Below are positions 51,709-60,534 of a stretch of 64,000 nucleotides of DNA, piece after piece. This DNA is from Paracoccus yeei ATCC BAA-599 (GTDB lineage Bacteria > Pseudomonadota > Alphaproteobacteria > Rhodobacterales > Rhodobacteraceae). Position numbers and translations under genes: made by a program. Position 1 is the first letter of the stretch, and the number at the start of each line of letters is the position of its first letter. The notes below the pieces were generated by a model. That model was not told where the DNA came from. It saw only the letters and a program-made list of their open reading frames with translations, and did not search any database. The DNA is taken from assembly GCF_000622145.1 (NCBI RefSeq), contig NZ_JHWH01000022.1, positions 1-64,000 of the forward strand, written 5' to 3'.

Positions 51709-51926
51709 TCAGCCGTGAAAATCGCCTGCGCGCCGCCGGTCGATCCGCGCGGAAAAGACGCCGGGCCAAGGGCCTTGGCTCAATCGCTCTGAAGACGCTC
51801 GTCCGGGATCGGCGGGGGGATTGATCCAGTCCGGCGCAAGGATGCCGTCGAAGGCATCGAGATCGGCACGGGCGAAGCCCTCGTAGAAGGCGATGACGAT
51901 GGCCGTGTTGGTCGGATCTCGGTCAT
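51709..51926 (-). pseudogene. Fragment of a SnoaL-like (NTF2-fold) gene
   Basis: The run TNTAIVIAFYEGFARADLDA followed by FDGILAPDWINPP matches the first helices of SnoaL-like polyketide-cyclase-related proteins. The obvious ATG at 51926 (MTEIR) is one base out of frame with it, and the matching text ends after about 45 residues, with the rest of the domain missing. It therefore appears both frameshifted and truncated. It lies just beyond the gabD stop codon. The assignment rests on a short segment. Confidence 0.4.
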
Positions 51927-51990
51927 GGAACGACCCGGCTTTGGTCCGGCCCCGCAACCCGGCAGGCGGCGGGGCAGGATACAGGGTGGC

Positions 51991-53463
51991 TTACAGCCCG
52001 CCGAAATGGAACGCCTTGGTTTCCAGGTATTCCTCGATCCCCTCCTGCGCGCCCTCGCGGCCCAGGCCTGAGGCCTTGACGCCGCCGAAGGGCGCCTCGG
52101 CATGGCTGACCGCGCCGGTGTTCAGGCCGACCAGCCCGGCCTCCAGCGCCTCGCCGAAGCGGAAGGCGCGGGCCATGTCGCGGGTGAAGAAATAGGCGGC
52201 CAGGCCGAAGGGCGTGCCATTGGCGATGGCCAGCGCCTCGTCCTCGGTCTCGAAGCGGAAGATCGGCGCGACCGGGCCGAAGGTCTCCTCCGAGGCCAGC
52301 TGCATCTCGGTCGTGGCGCCCACCAGCACGGTCGGGTCGGCGAACTGCTGCCCCAGCTCGCGTGTCGCGGTGGCGCGGGTTGCGCCCTTGGACAGCGCGT
52401 CGTCGATATGGGCGCCGATCTTGGCGATGGCGGCGGGGTTGATCATCGGGCCGATCTGGACCCCCGGTTCGGTGCCGGGGCCGACCTTCAGCGCATCGAC
52501 GCGGGCGGCCAGCGCCGCGACGAAGGCGTCGTGGATGCCCGATTGCACCAGGATGCGGTTCGCACAGACGCAGGTCTGCCCGCCGTTGCGGAACTTGCTG
52601 ACCATCGCGCCTTCGACTGCGGCATCCAGATCCGCGTCGTCGAAGACGATGAAGGGCGCGTTGCCGCCCAGTTCCAGCGACATCTTCTTCAGCGTCGGCG
52701 CGCATTGTTCCGCCAGCAGGGCGCCCACGCGGGTCGATCCGGTGAAGGACAGCTTGCGCACCACCGGGCTTGCGGTCAGCGCGCCGCCGATCGCCTCGGG
52801 CCGGCCGGTCAGGATGTTCAGCACGCCCGCCGGGATCCCCGCGCGTTCCGCCAGCACGCCAAGCGCCAGCGCCGAATAGGGGGTGAAGTCCGAGGGCTTG
52901 ATGACCATCGTGCAGCCGGCGGCCAGCCCCGGCGCGACCTTGCGGGTGATCATCGCATTGGGAAAGTTCCACGGCGTGACGATGGCGCAGACGCCGACCG
53001 GCTCTTTCATCGCAAAGATCTTCTTCCCCGGCACGGGCGAGGGGATGATCTTGCCGTTGATCCGCCGCGCCTCCTCGGCGAACCAGCGCACGAAGCTGGC
53101 GCCATACAGGATCTCGCCCCGCGCCTCGGCCAAGGGCTTGCCCTGTTCGCGGGTCAGGATCAGCGCCAGATCGTCGGCATGGTCCAGGATCAGCTGGTGC
53201 CAGGCCATCAGCAGGTCGGCGCGGTCGGCATGGGTGCGCGCCTTCCAGGCCTTCATCGCCGTTTCGGCGGCGGCGATGGCCCGCTGCGTCTCGGCCGCGG
53301 TGCAATCCGGCATCCGGCCCAGCACCGCGCCGGTGGCGGGGTCGAGCACCTCCATGTCGGCCCGCGCCAGCCATTCGCCGTCGATCAGCGCGGCTTCGCG
53401 GAACAGGTCGGGGTCCTTCAGCGCGGCCCGGATGTCGCGTGCGTTCGGGCTCATCTGGTTCAT
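51991..53463 (-). CDS. gabD: Succinate-semialdehyde dehydrogenase (NADP+)
   Basis: A 490-residue aldehyde dehydrogenase of the GabD group: VTPWNFPNAMITRKVAPGLA for the cofactor, the base in MSLELGGNAPFIVFDDADLD and the catalytic cysteine in GGQTCVCANRILVQ. It converts succinic semialdehyde to succinate, the usual exit of GABA, putrescine and related amines to the TCA cycle. The ATG overlaps the stop of the preceding dehydrogenase gene as ATGA. It is the likely final step for products of the aminotransferase at 42560. Confidence 0.92.
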   Translation of the reverse strand: MNQMSPNARDIRAALKDPDLFREAALIDGEWLARADMEVLDPATGAVLGRMPDCTAAETQRAIAAAETAMKAWKARTHADRADLLMAWHQLILDHADDLALILTREQGKPLAEARGEILYGASFVRWFAEEARRINGKIIPSPVPGKKIFAMKEPVGVCAIVTPWNFPNAMITRKVAPGLAAGCTMVIKPSDFTPYSALALGVLAERAGIPAGVLNILTGRPEAIGGALTASPVVRKLSFTGSTRVGALLAEQCAPTLKKMSLELGGNAPFIVFDDADLDAAVEGAMVSKFRNGGQTCVCANRILVQSGIHDAFVAALAARVDALKVGPGTEPGVQIGPMINPAAIAKIGAHIDDALSKGATRATATRELGQQFADPTVLVGATTEMQLASEETFGPVAPIFRFETEDEALAIANGTPFGLAAYFFTRDMARAFRFGEALEAGLVGLNTGAVSHAEAPFGGVKASGLGREGAQEGIEEYLETKAFHFGGL

Positions 53464-54512
53464 GCTTGCTCCTCCAGCGCGGCCAGGACTGCCGCCGTGA
53501 TTTGATCGGTGCCGTGCGTGCCGGGGCGGATGCCGATGCCCCTGGCGGTCGCGGATTGCACGGCGGCCAGCACCGCCTCGGCGGCGGCCTTCTCGCCCAG
53601 GTGCTCCAGCATCATCGCGCCCGACCAGATCGCGGCGATGGGGTTGGCGATGTTCTTGCCGGCGATGTCCGGGGCCGAGCCGTGCACCGGCTCGAACATC
53701 GAGGGACCGCTGCGGTCGGGACAGATATTGGCCGAGGCCGCAAAGCCCAAGCCCCCCTGGATCGCCGCGCCGAGGTCGGTCAGGATGTCGCCGAACAGGT
53801 TCGACGCCACCACCACGTCCAGATCCTGCGGCGCCATCACCATCTTGGCGGCCATCGCGTCGATATGCATGGGGCTGACGGTCACGTCGGGATATTCGGC
53901 GGCCAGTTCGCGCGTCACCTCGTCCCAGAACACCATCGAATATTTCTGCGCATTCGATTTCGTGACCGAGGTCAGGTGCTTCCTGCGCGCCCGCGCCTGC
54001 TCGAACCCGAAGCGCAGGATGCGCTCGACCCCCTTGCGGGTGAAGATCGCGGTTTCCACGGCGACCTCGTTGTCGCGGCCTTGGTGGACGCGGCCGCCGG
54101 CGCCGGAATATTCGCCCTCGGTGTTCTCGCGGATGCAGAGGATGTCGAAGCCTTCCGCCTTCAGCGGCCCCTCGACCCCCGGCAGCAGCCGGTGCGGGCG
54201 GATGTTGGCATATTGGTCGAAGGCCTTGCGGATCGGCAGCAGCAGACCGTGCAGCGACACCGAATCCGGCACCGTGGCCGGCCAGCCGACCGCACCCAGA
54301 AAGATCGCGTCAAAGGGCCGCAGCTGCTCGATCCCGTCCTCGGGCATCATCCGGCCGGTCGCGAGATAGGTCTCGCAGGACCAGCCGAAGCGGGTGGGCT
54401 CCAGCGTGAAGCCGAAGCGGGTGCCTGCGGCCGCCAGCACCTGCATCGTGGCCTCGGTCACATCGACGCCGATACCGTCGCCAGGGATCAGCGCAATCTT
54501 GTGGGCGGTCAT
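53460..54512 (-). CDS. Isocitrate/isopropylmalate dehydrogenase family, tartrate dehydrogenase type
   Basis: A 350-residue NAD-dependent beta-decarboxylating dehydrogenase. IALIPGDGIGVDVTEATMQV opens the fold; LCIRENTEGEYSGAGGRVHQ is the substrate-loop region and MFEPVHGSAPDIAGKNIANP the metal/cofactor end. The combination resembles tartrate/D-malate dehydrogenases more than LeuB. The start at 54512 is chosen because coding similarity begins there. It is the first gene of a two-gene unit with gabD, overlapping it by four bases. Confidence 0.9.
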   Translation of the reverse strand: MTAHKIALIPGDGIGVDVTEATMQVLAAAGTRFGFTLEPTRFGWSCETYLATGRMMPEDGIEQLRPFDAIFLGAVGWPATVPDSVSLHGLLLPIRKAFDQYANIRPHRLLPGVEGPLKAEGFDILCIRENTEGEYSGAGGRVHQGRDNEVAVETAIFTRKGVERILRFGFEQARARRKHLTSVTKSNAQKYSMVFWDEVTRELAAEYPDVTVSPMHIDAMAAKMVMAPQDLDVVVASNLFGDILTDLGAAIQGGLGFAASANICPDRSGPSMFEPVHGSAPDIAGKNIANPIAAIWSGAMMLEHLGEKAAAEAVLAAVQSATARGIGIRPGTHGTDQITAAVLAALEEQA

Positions 54513-54713
54513 CGGGTCTCCTGATGTCGTCGTGATTCTGGTATGCGGCCAGTCATGCCACCGCGCGGGTGGATTTAGGTTCCGAAGATGCGGCACCTCC
54601 GGCAGTTTTGAGCGGATAAGGCGCATCGGGCGGGATTTTGTGTCGCGGCACCGTCCGCGCCCAGGCGCAAACGCCCCTTTCCGACCCGCCATCGGCACCG
54701 TCAAGCCGATCCT

Positions 54714-55335
54714 TCAGGACGACAACCCCGGATCGGTACGCGCGCCTTGCGCCTTGGACCTGAACTGGCCGGGGGGCACACCGTAGATCCTTTTGAACAG
54801 GCGGGCAAAATGCGAAACGTTGTCGAAGCCCAGATCAAAGGCGATTTCCGTCAGCGGGAACCGCGACAGCGCCAGCAGCTGGCGCGCGCGGTCCAGCCTG
54901 AGCCGCTTGTGGATGGCGGCCGGGGTGTCGTGCAGCTGCGCCACGAACAGCCGTTCCAGCTGTCGCCGGGACAGGCCGACGCGGCGGGCCGGTTCGGCGA
55001 TCTGCAGGCTGCCGTCGCTGCTGTTCTCCATCGCGATCAGGGCCGCCTTCAGCCGGGGGTCGTCGCAGGCGATGGACAGGGGTTTGCGCACCTGCGTGCC
55101 CGAAGCGCGGCGCGCCTTGTCGATCTGAAGGATGTCCAGGGCCTTGCGTTCGGCGTGATGGCTGATGTGGCGGCGCACGATCTCGGCCGCCATGTCGGCC
55201 GCGCCGCTGCCGCCCGCGCAGGACCCGCGCCGCCCCTCAAGGGCGAAGAGGTGGCCGAACGCAGCCTGTGGTCCGGGAAACGCTGGCGAAAGGCGTCGCG
55301 GCAGATCCAGCTGACGCAGCTTTCGTGGTCCCCCG
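54714..55335 (-). pseudogene. GlxA-type AraC regulator, N-terminal domain lost
   Basis: The C-terminal AraC domain is well preserved (LQIAEPARRVGLSRRQLERL and LTEIAFDLGFDNVSHFARLF), and just before it the end of the DJ-1-like sensor domain remains (LEGRRGSCAGGSGAADMAAE). Further upstream the match (WICRDAFRQRFPDHR) continues only in another frame, then stops, so most of the sensor domain is deleted and a frameshift lies near 55278. A short product starting at 55193 could still be made. Complete relatives (GbdR type) control betaine, dimethylglycine or carnitine catabolism, fitting the broken gene beside it. Confidence 0.65.
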
Positions 55336-55444
55336 GTCGGTCCGCGCGGCGCCGTCGCCGGGTGTATGGTCGATGTCGCTCGCCGAGCTTCAAGACGGCG
55401 GCCCGCGCCCTGGCCTGACCGGCATCGTTCCCCGAGGATCATCC

Positions 55445-56144
55445 ATGCGCAAGTTTCCCGAAAAAGCAAACATCGTCATCGCCGGCCTGGGCGGCATCGT
55501 CGGCGCCTCGGTCGCCCATCACCTGATCGAGCGCGGCTGGACGATATCGTCGGCATCGACAACCTCGGCGATTCCCACCGACATCGGCTCGACCTCGCAT
55601 GGTGACGCCGGCCGAGATCAAGGCGAAATTCCCGCTGATCGAGGAAAGCATGATCCAGGGCGGGCTGTGGGACCCCGACGCGGGGCTGGTGGTGCCGCGG
55701 TCGCAGACCGTGGCCGGGCTGCTGGTGGAAAACGCCGAAAAGACCGGCCGGCTGCGCGCTTTCGCCAATACCCCGGCGCTGGAGCTGATCATCGAGGACG
55801 GCCATATCCGCGGCGTCGTCACACCGCGCGGCACGATCCGCGCCGATATCGTTATCGTCTTTACCGGCATCTGGGGGGCCAGACGGCGGCGCTGGCGGGG
55901 TCGGCATCCTGCCGATCCTCGACCCCGAAACCGGCGAGCCGCTGGTCGACAGCCTGGGCCGGCGGTCCTTCACCACCTCGATCGCCTATGGCCCCAGCAT
56001 GGGGCGCAACATCATGATGGCCTATCTGCCGCATGACTGCTGCCAGCCGGGCCGCACGCTGATGGTCGACTATTTCGCCGAAACCTATCCGGTCGAGGTG
56101 GCGGCGCGCTCTACGACCCCGAGCATCTGCGGCTGCGGTCCTGA
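55445..56144 (+). pseudogene. Dimethylglycine/sarcosine dehydrogenase-like gene with large internal deletions
   Basis: Three pieces of one large flavoprotein remain. The N-terminal FAD motif (NIVIAGLGGIVGASVAHHLI) is followed by short pieces in alternating frames (DIVGIDNLG, then IPTDIGSTSH). After a missing part comes the middle (TPAEIKAKFPLIEESMIQGG, then VVPRSQTVAG). After a much larger gap comes the aminomethyltransferase-like C-terminus (GPSMGRNIMMAYLPHD, YFAETYPVEVAA), then ALYDPEHLRLRS in another frame ending at 56144. Intact relatives have over 800 residues, so roughly two thirds has gone. It cannot encode an active enzyme. Confidence 0.85.
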
Positions 56145-56354
56145 GCCGGGGCACCGATTCCCCACGCAGTTCGTGTCGCGGCGGACGCCGGCCCGCGTCG
56201 AGGTCGCCGGAGCGCTGCGAAGCCCGGCCTTGTTTCCCAGCCTTATCAAGCGAAAGCCCAAGGTTTCACGGCATGGTGCGGCTGCGGCGCTGTTGCGGCG
56301 GGGGCCCTGATGCTAGCCTTGCCGCATGCGACGAACGACAGGCAGGAGACCGGC

Positions 56355-57245
56355 ATGATGACCCGCCGCAGCGCGCTTGCGGTGCTGACAAGCGCCCTGG
56401 CCACCCCGGCCCTGAGCCAGGCGCAGAAGGCCCCGGGCCTTGCGGATCTGGCCTATGCCCAGGCCTCGCCCCGCAACCGGCTGGACATCCACCGGCCCGA
56501 CGGGCGGGGGCCGTTCCCGGTGCTGCTGGACATCCATGGCGGCGGCTTTCTGACCGGGGACAAGCGCCAGCTGGCGGTGCCCCGGCAGGTGCTGCAGGCA
56601 GGCATCGCCGTGGCGCGGATGAATTACCGCCTGTCGAACCAGGCGCGCTGGCCCGCCCAGCACGAGGACGTGCTGGCGGCGGCGCATTTCCTGCAATCGC
56701 GCGCGGGGGAACTGGGGCTGGTGCCGGACCGGCTGGCGCTGGGCGGCCGCTCGGCCGGCGCCTTCCTGGCGGTCTCGGCGGCGCTGAGCATGGTGCAAGA
56801 GGGGAACGCCCCCGCCGCCGTGGTCGATTTCTACGGACCGATGGATTTCGGCAGCATGGACGCCGACATGGCCCGGCTGGGCAGGCCGGTCAAGCGCGCC
56901 CCGGCCGATTCGCCCGAAAGCGTGGAATCGCTGCTGGTCGGCTATGCGGTGGGCGAGCGCCGGCAGGAGGCGACCGCGATGGGCCCGGTCGGCCGCCTGG
57001 CCGCGCTGGCGGACGGGCTGCGCCTGCCGCCGCTGATGATCCGGCACGGGATGCGGGATTCGATCGTCTCGGTCCATCAGGCCGAGCATCTGCGCAACGC
57101 CTGGCGCCAGGTCGATCCGCGCGCCGAGATCGACTTTGCCCTGCTGGAGGGCGAGGGTCACGGCACCGGCGCCTTTGGCGGCGACCGGGTGCTGGGCGAT
57201 CTGGCGGGCTTCCTGACGCGGCACCTGCGCCGGGCGGACGGCTAG
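56355..57245 (+). CDS. Alpha/beta hydrolase (carboxylesterase-like) with signal peptide
   Basis: A 296-residue exported hydrolase. The N-terminus, MMTRRSALAVLTSALATPAL, resembles a short twin-arginine-type or Sec signal. The oxyanion-hole motif HGGG (61-64) and nucleophile elbow GRSAG (Ser133) place it near the hormone-sensitive lipase/BD-FAE group; Asp in RHGMRDSIVSV and His in GEGHGTG complete the triad. AGGAG lies upstream of the tandem ATG codons. It follows the decayed dehydrogenase locus, without an obvious partner. The substrate is unknown, probably an ester. Confidence 0.88.
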   Translation: MMTRRSALAVLTSALATPALSQAQKAPGLADLAYAQASPRNRLDIHRPDGRGPFPVLLDIHGGGFLTGDKRQLAVPRQVLQAGIAVARMNYRLSNQARWPAQHEDVLAAAHFLQSRAGELGLVPDRLALGGRSAGAFLAVSAALSMVQEGNAPAAVVDFYGPMDFGSMDADMARLGRPVKRAPADSPESVESLLVGYAVGERRQEATAMGPVGRLAALADGLRLPPLMIRHGMRDSIVSVHQAEHLRNAWRQVDPRAEIDFALLEGEGHGTGAFGGDRVLGDLAGFLTRHLRRADG

Positions 57246-57355
57246 GGCGCCGGACGGCGGCCGCGCCTGCCCGCGCCGCCTCTCGACGTTTCTGCGCCGC
57301 GGCTACAAAAGCACCGATGGGTCATATTATTGCGCACAACCGTCGCCAAACTGTT

Positions 57356-57368
57356 GCAATGTTGCGCT
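57356..57368 (+). promoter_or_regulatory. Motif GCAATGTTGCGCT upstream of ccr, shared with ecm
   Basis: It lies 65 bases before the ccr start. The local sequence repeats TGTTGC (57353-57358 and 57360-57365) and includes TTGCAA. The gene-distant ecm has the same motif at 38604-38616. It is a candidate site for a common activator of the ethylmalonyl-CoA pathway. Confidence 0.55.
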
Positions 57369-57432
57369 GCACCAGCTAACCATACTCTCATCGCAAGCCC
57401 GATTCTGCATCGCGGCAAGACAGGAGAAGCGG

Positions 57433-58722
57433 ATGGCCCTCGACGCACCGACCAGCATTGCACCCTACGATGCGCCGCAAAAGGATCTCTACGAGATCGG
57501 CGAGATGCCCCCCCTGGGCTACGTCCCCAAGCAGATGTACGCTTGGGCGATCCGGCGCGAACGCCATGGCGAACCCGACAAGGCCATGCAGATCGAAGTG
57601 GTGGAAACGCCCTCGATCGACAGCAACGAGGTGCTGGTCCTGGTGATGGCGGCGGGCGTCAACTACAACGGCATCTGGGCCGGGCTCGGCGTGCCGATCA
57701 GCCCCTTCGACGGCCATGGCGCGCCCTATCACATCGCGGGCTCGGACGCCTCGGGGATCGTCTGGGCGGTGGGCGACAAGGTCAAGAACTGGAAGGTCGG
57801 CGACGAGGTCGTCGTCCATTGCAACCAGGACGACGGAAACGACGAGGAATGCAACGGCGGCGACCCGATGTATTCGCCCAGCCAGCGCATCTGGGGCTAT
57901 GAGACGCCGGACGGCAGCTTCGCCCAGTTCACCCGCGTCCAGGCCCAGCAGCTGATGCGCCGTCCCCGCCACCTGACCTGGGAGGAATCGGCCTGCTATA
58001 CGCTGACGCTGGCCACCGCCTACCGGATGCTCTTCGGGCACGAGCCGCACGAACTGAAACCGGGCATGAACGTGCTGGTCTGGGGCGCCTCGGGGGGCCT
58101 CGGGTCCTATGCGATCCAGTTGGTGAACGCCGCCGGCGGCAATGCCATCGGCGTCATCAGCGAAGAGGACAAGCGCGACTTCGTCATGGGCCTGGGCGCG
58201 AAAGGCGTCATCAACCGCAAGGAGTTCAACTGCTGGGGCCAGCTGCCCAAGGTGAACACGCCCGAATACAAGGACTGGTTCAACGAGGTGCGCCGTTTCG
58301 GCAAGGCGATCTGGGACATCACCGGCAAGGGCAACAACGTCGACATCGTCTTTGAACATCCGGGCGAGGCGACCTTCCCGGTTTCGACCTTCGTCTGCAA
58401 GAAGGGCGGCATGGTGGTGATCTGCGCCGGCACCACCGGGTTCAACTGCACCTTCGACGTGCGCTACATGTGGATGCACCAGAAGCGCCTGCAAGGCAGC
58501 CACTTCGCCCACCTGAAGCAGGCCAGCGCCGCGAACAAGCTGATGCTGGAACGCCGGCTCGATCCCTGCATGTCCGAGGTGTTCCCCTGGGCCGAAATTC
58601 CCGCCGCGCACATGAAGATGTACAAGAACCAGCACAAGCCCGGCAACATGGCGGTGCTGGTCCAGTCCCCGGTGACGGGCCTGCGCACCTTCGAGGACGC
58701 GCTGGAGGCGGGACGGCGCTAA
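57433..58722 (+). CDS. ccr: Crotonyl-CoA carboxylase/reductase
   Basis: A 429-residue medium-chain dehydrogenase/reductase that reductively carboxylates crotonyl-CoA to ethylmalonyl-CoA with NADPH and CO2, the key step of the ethylmalonyl-CoA pathway. Family text is clear: ETPSIDSNEVLVLVMAAGVN, YNGIWAGLGVPISPFDGHG, the NADPH motif VLVWGASGGLGSYAIQLVNA and FEHPGEATFPVSTFVCKKGG, then GTTGFNCTFDVRYMWMHQKR. Length is typical. It is a single gene. The partner mutase ecm lies at 36606-38564; the epimerase and later enzymes are not in the window. Confidence 0.97.
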   Translation: MALDAPTSIAPYDAPQKDLYEIGEMPPLGYVPKQMYAWAIRRERHGEPDKAMQIEVVETPSIDSNEVLVLVMAAGVNYNGIWAGLGVPISPFDGHGAPYHIAGSDASGIVWAVGDKVKNWKVGDEVVVHCNQDDGNDEECNGGDPMYSPSQRIWGYETPDGSFAQFTRVQAQQLMRRPRHLTWEESACYTLTLATAYRMLFGHEPHELKPGMNVLVWGASGGLGSYAIQLVNAAGGNAIGVISEEDKRDFVMGLGAKGVINRKEFNCWGQLPKVNTPEYKDWFNEVRRFGKAIWDITGKGNNVDIVFEHPGEATFPVSTFVCKKGGMVVICAGTTGFNCTFDVRYMWMHQKRLQGSHFAHLKQASAANKLMLERRLDPCMSEVFPWAEIPAAHMKMYKNQHKPGNMAVLVQSPVTGLRTFEDALEAGRR

Positions 58723-58800
58723 GCCCTCCGGGCCGGCGGGCACCAGCCATCCCGCCGGCTGCCCGCCCCCCGTCATGGCCGCAGAACAGGCGGCGCCCTG

Positions 58801-59007
58801 TCAGGCCTCCTCGCCGCCCTCGCGCGCATAGCGGCATTTCCATTCCCGCACGCGCTCGCGCGGATGCGCGGCCACCCAGCGGGCCAGTTCGTTCTGGCCC
58901 TGCAACATGCAGGTGAACAACCCGTTCTGTTCGAAGAAAAGCAGGCTGTGGTCGTGGCAGACGCGCGGCTCGGCGATCAGGCAGGCGACGAAGAACAGCT
59001 CGATCAT
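58801..59007 (-). CDS. Small conserved-type protein of unknown function
   Basis: A 68-residue protein (MIELFFVACLIAEPRVCHDH, then SLLFFEQNGLFTCMLQGQNE) with an initial hydrophobic run and cysteines at three spaced positions, ending in a basic, Arg-rich segment. GGAGG stands before the ATG at 59007, which is preferred over one four codons upstream. I do not recognise a family. It is convergent with ccr after a 78-base gap. Confidence 0.7.
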   Translation of the reverse strand: MIELFFVACLIAEPRVCHDHSLLFFEQNGLFTCMLQGQNELARWVAAHPRERVREWKCRYAREGGEEA

Positions 59008-59070
59008 GGCTTCCTCCATGATGACGCATCCCTACGCGCAGGGCGGGGAAAAGTTGCACCCGGCCTGCGG

Positions 59071-59093
59071 TCTTCACCGTTTTCCCAATACCC
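59071..59093. repeat. Single arm of the GGGTATTT-capped element
   Basis: TCTTCACCGTTTTCCCAATA plus CCC resembles the right arm of the element at 5741-5762. No left arm is found nearby, so it is a solitary or decayed copy. Confidence 0.5.
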
Positions 59094-59195
59094 ATGCCGA
59101 CGCCGCCGACCGCCGCGACGGTTGCCGTTTCAGGTTGAAGCGCGCCGCCCTCCCGCGCTAAGCCGCGCGGGTGAACCACGGACACCGGGCGCATC

Positions 59196-59798
59196 ATGCT
59201 GATCTTCATCCAACCGCGGCTCGTGCTGCTGTCGATCCCCAAGACCGGGACGACCGCGCTGGAACAGGCGCTTGCGCCGCGGGCCGAGATCGCCTTCCGC
59301 GCCCGACCCGAGATCAAGCACCTGACCCACCGCCAGTACCTGAACCGGATCAAGCCGCTGCTCGCCCCCCTGCGGGGGCCGGAATTCGAAAGCATGGCCG
59401 TGGTGCGCGAACCGCTGGACTGGCTGCGCAGCTGGTATCGCTTTCGCCTGCGCGACGACCTGATCGGGCATGAAAACAGCACCGCCACGGTCAGCTTTGA
59501 CCGCTTCGTGCGCGACTACCTGTCCGAAGGGCGCCGCCCGGCCTATGCGCGTCTGGGTCGGCAGTCGGCCTTCCTGACCGACCACGACGACCGGCTCGCG
59601 GTCCGCCACGTCTATCGCTACGAGGCGATGGACCTCGCGCTCGACTTCCTGTCGGACCGGCTGGGCACACCCGTCACGCTGGAACGCGCCAATGCCTCCC
59701 CCCCGGCAACGACCGAGCTTTCCCCCGAGACCGAGGCCCTGGCCCGCAAGGCGCTGGCCCGGGAATACGAGGTCTGGCAGGCCGCCCGGCACATCTAG
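59196..59798 (+). CDS. Sulfotransferase-like P-loop protein
   Basis: A 200-residue protein with an N-terminal LVLLSIPKTGTTALEQAL segment, the 5'-phosphosulfate loop of PAPS-dependent sulfotransferases, and a VVREPLDWLRSWYRFRLRDD segment resembling the 3'-phosphate-binding part. It is shorter than most sulfotransferases. The acceptor is unknown; surface glycans or small metabolites are modified by related bacterial proteins. It ends close to the convergent Coq10/RatA gene. Confidence 0.8.
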   Translation: MLIFIQPRLVLLSIPKTGTTALEQALAPRAEIAFRARPEIKHLTHRQYLNRIKPLLAPLRGPEFESMAVVREPLDWLRSWYRFRLRDDLIGHENSTATVSFDRFVRDYLSEGRRPAYARLGRQSAFLTDHDDRLAVRHVYRYEAMDLALDFLSDRLGTPVTLERANASPPATTELSPETEALARKALAREYEVWQAARHI

Positions 59799-59805
59799 CC
59801 TGCGC

Positions 59806-60267
59806 TCAGGCGGCGCCGTAAAGCGCGCGGGCGCGGTCCTCGAAGGCGCGGACGATGCGCGTCATCGCCTCGCCGAAGACGACGCCGATCACCCTGCCGA
59901 GGATGGCGTTGCGAAACTCGAAGTCGACGAAGAAATCGACCTTGCAGCCCGTTTCCGGCGCAGGCAGGTCGGCAAAGCTCCAGCCGCTTTTCAGATAGCG
60001 GAACGGGCCGTCCAGATATTCGGTGTCGATGCGCTTGCGCTCGGGCCACAGCGTCACGCGCGAACCGAAGCGTTCGCGAAACACCTTGAAGCTGATGACC
60101 AGGTCGGCCTCGACCACCTCGCTGCCCTCTGGCCCGGGGGTGCGGGCGCGGATTCGGGCGGCGCTGTTCCAGGGCAGGAACTCGGGGTATCTTTCGATGT
60201 CGGCGACCAGCGCATACATCTGGTCGGCGGTATAGGGCAGGATGCGGCTGTCGCTGTGCTGAGGCAA
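59806..60267 (-). CDS. Coq10/RatA-like SRPBCC protein
   Basis: A 153-residue START-like lipid-binding protein. It has YTADQMYALVADIERYPEFL, then PWNSAARIRARTPG, DLVISFKVFRERFGSRVTLW and VDFFVDFEFRNAILGRVIGV, matching the Coq10 family needed for ubiquinone function; the same fold is called RatA in E. coli. With no toxin partner near, a quinone-related role is more likely. It is divergent from the small gene at 60313. Confidence 0.9.
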   Translation of the reverse strand: MPQHSDSRILPYTADQMYALVADIERYPEFLPWNSAARIRARTPGPEGSEVVEADLVISFKVFRERFGSRVTLWPERKRIDTEYLDGPFRYLKSGWSFADLPAPETGCKVDFFVDFEFRNAILGRVIGVVFGEAMTRIVRAFEDRARALYGAA

Positions 60268-60312
60268 GACGTGGTCCCGGGGCGATTTCCGTTTCGGGCA
60301 GCACTATAGGGT

Positions 60313-60510
60313 ATGGACCATATGAACAACCTCATCTGGCTGCTGCGGGCCTCCCGCTGGGCGCGGAACCCGCCCAGCGCCAAACGGGTCAAGCTGGTGC
60401 TTGCCGTGATCGCGGCCTGCGTCGCCATCGCGGGAATGCAGCATTTCGGCCTGTGGCCCGACTGGGCCATCATGGACCGGCCGCGCGGGATGCATCTGCA
60501 ACGGCCCTGA
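60313..60510 (+). CDS. Small single-span membrane protein of unknown function
   Basis: A 65-residue protein. MNNLIWLLRASRWARNPPSA and KRVKLVLAVIAACVAIAGMQ show a basic N-terminal helix followed by one membrane span, then a proline-rich tail. An ATG three codons later (60322) is an equally good start. The gene is convergent with the metallopeptidase gene. The family looks conserved in Rhodobacteraceae to my eye, but I cannot name it. Confidence 0.7.
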   Translation: MDHMNNLIWLLRASRWARNPPSAKRVKLVLAVIAACVAIAGMQHFGLWPDWAIMDRPRGMHLQRP

Positions 60511-60534
60511 CGATCGGGCGTAATGTGGGGGCCG

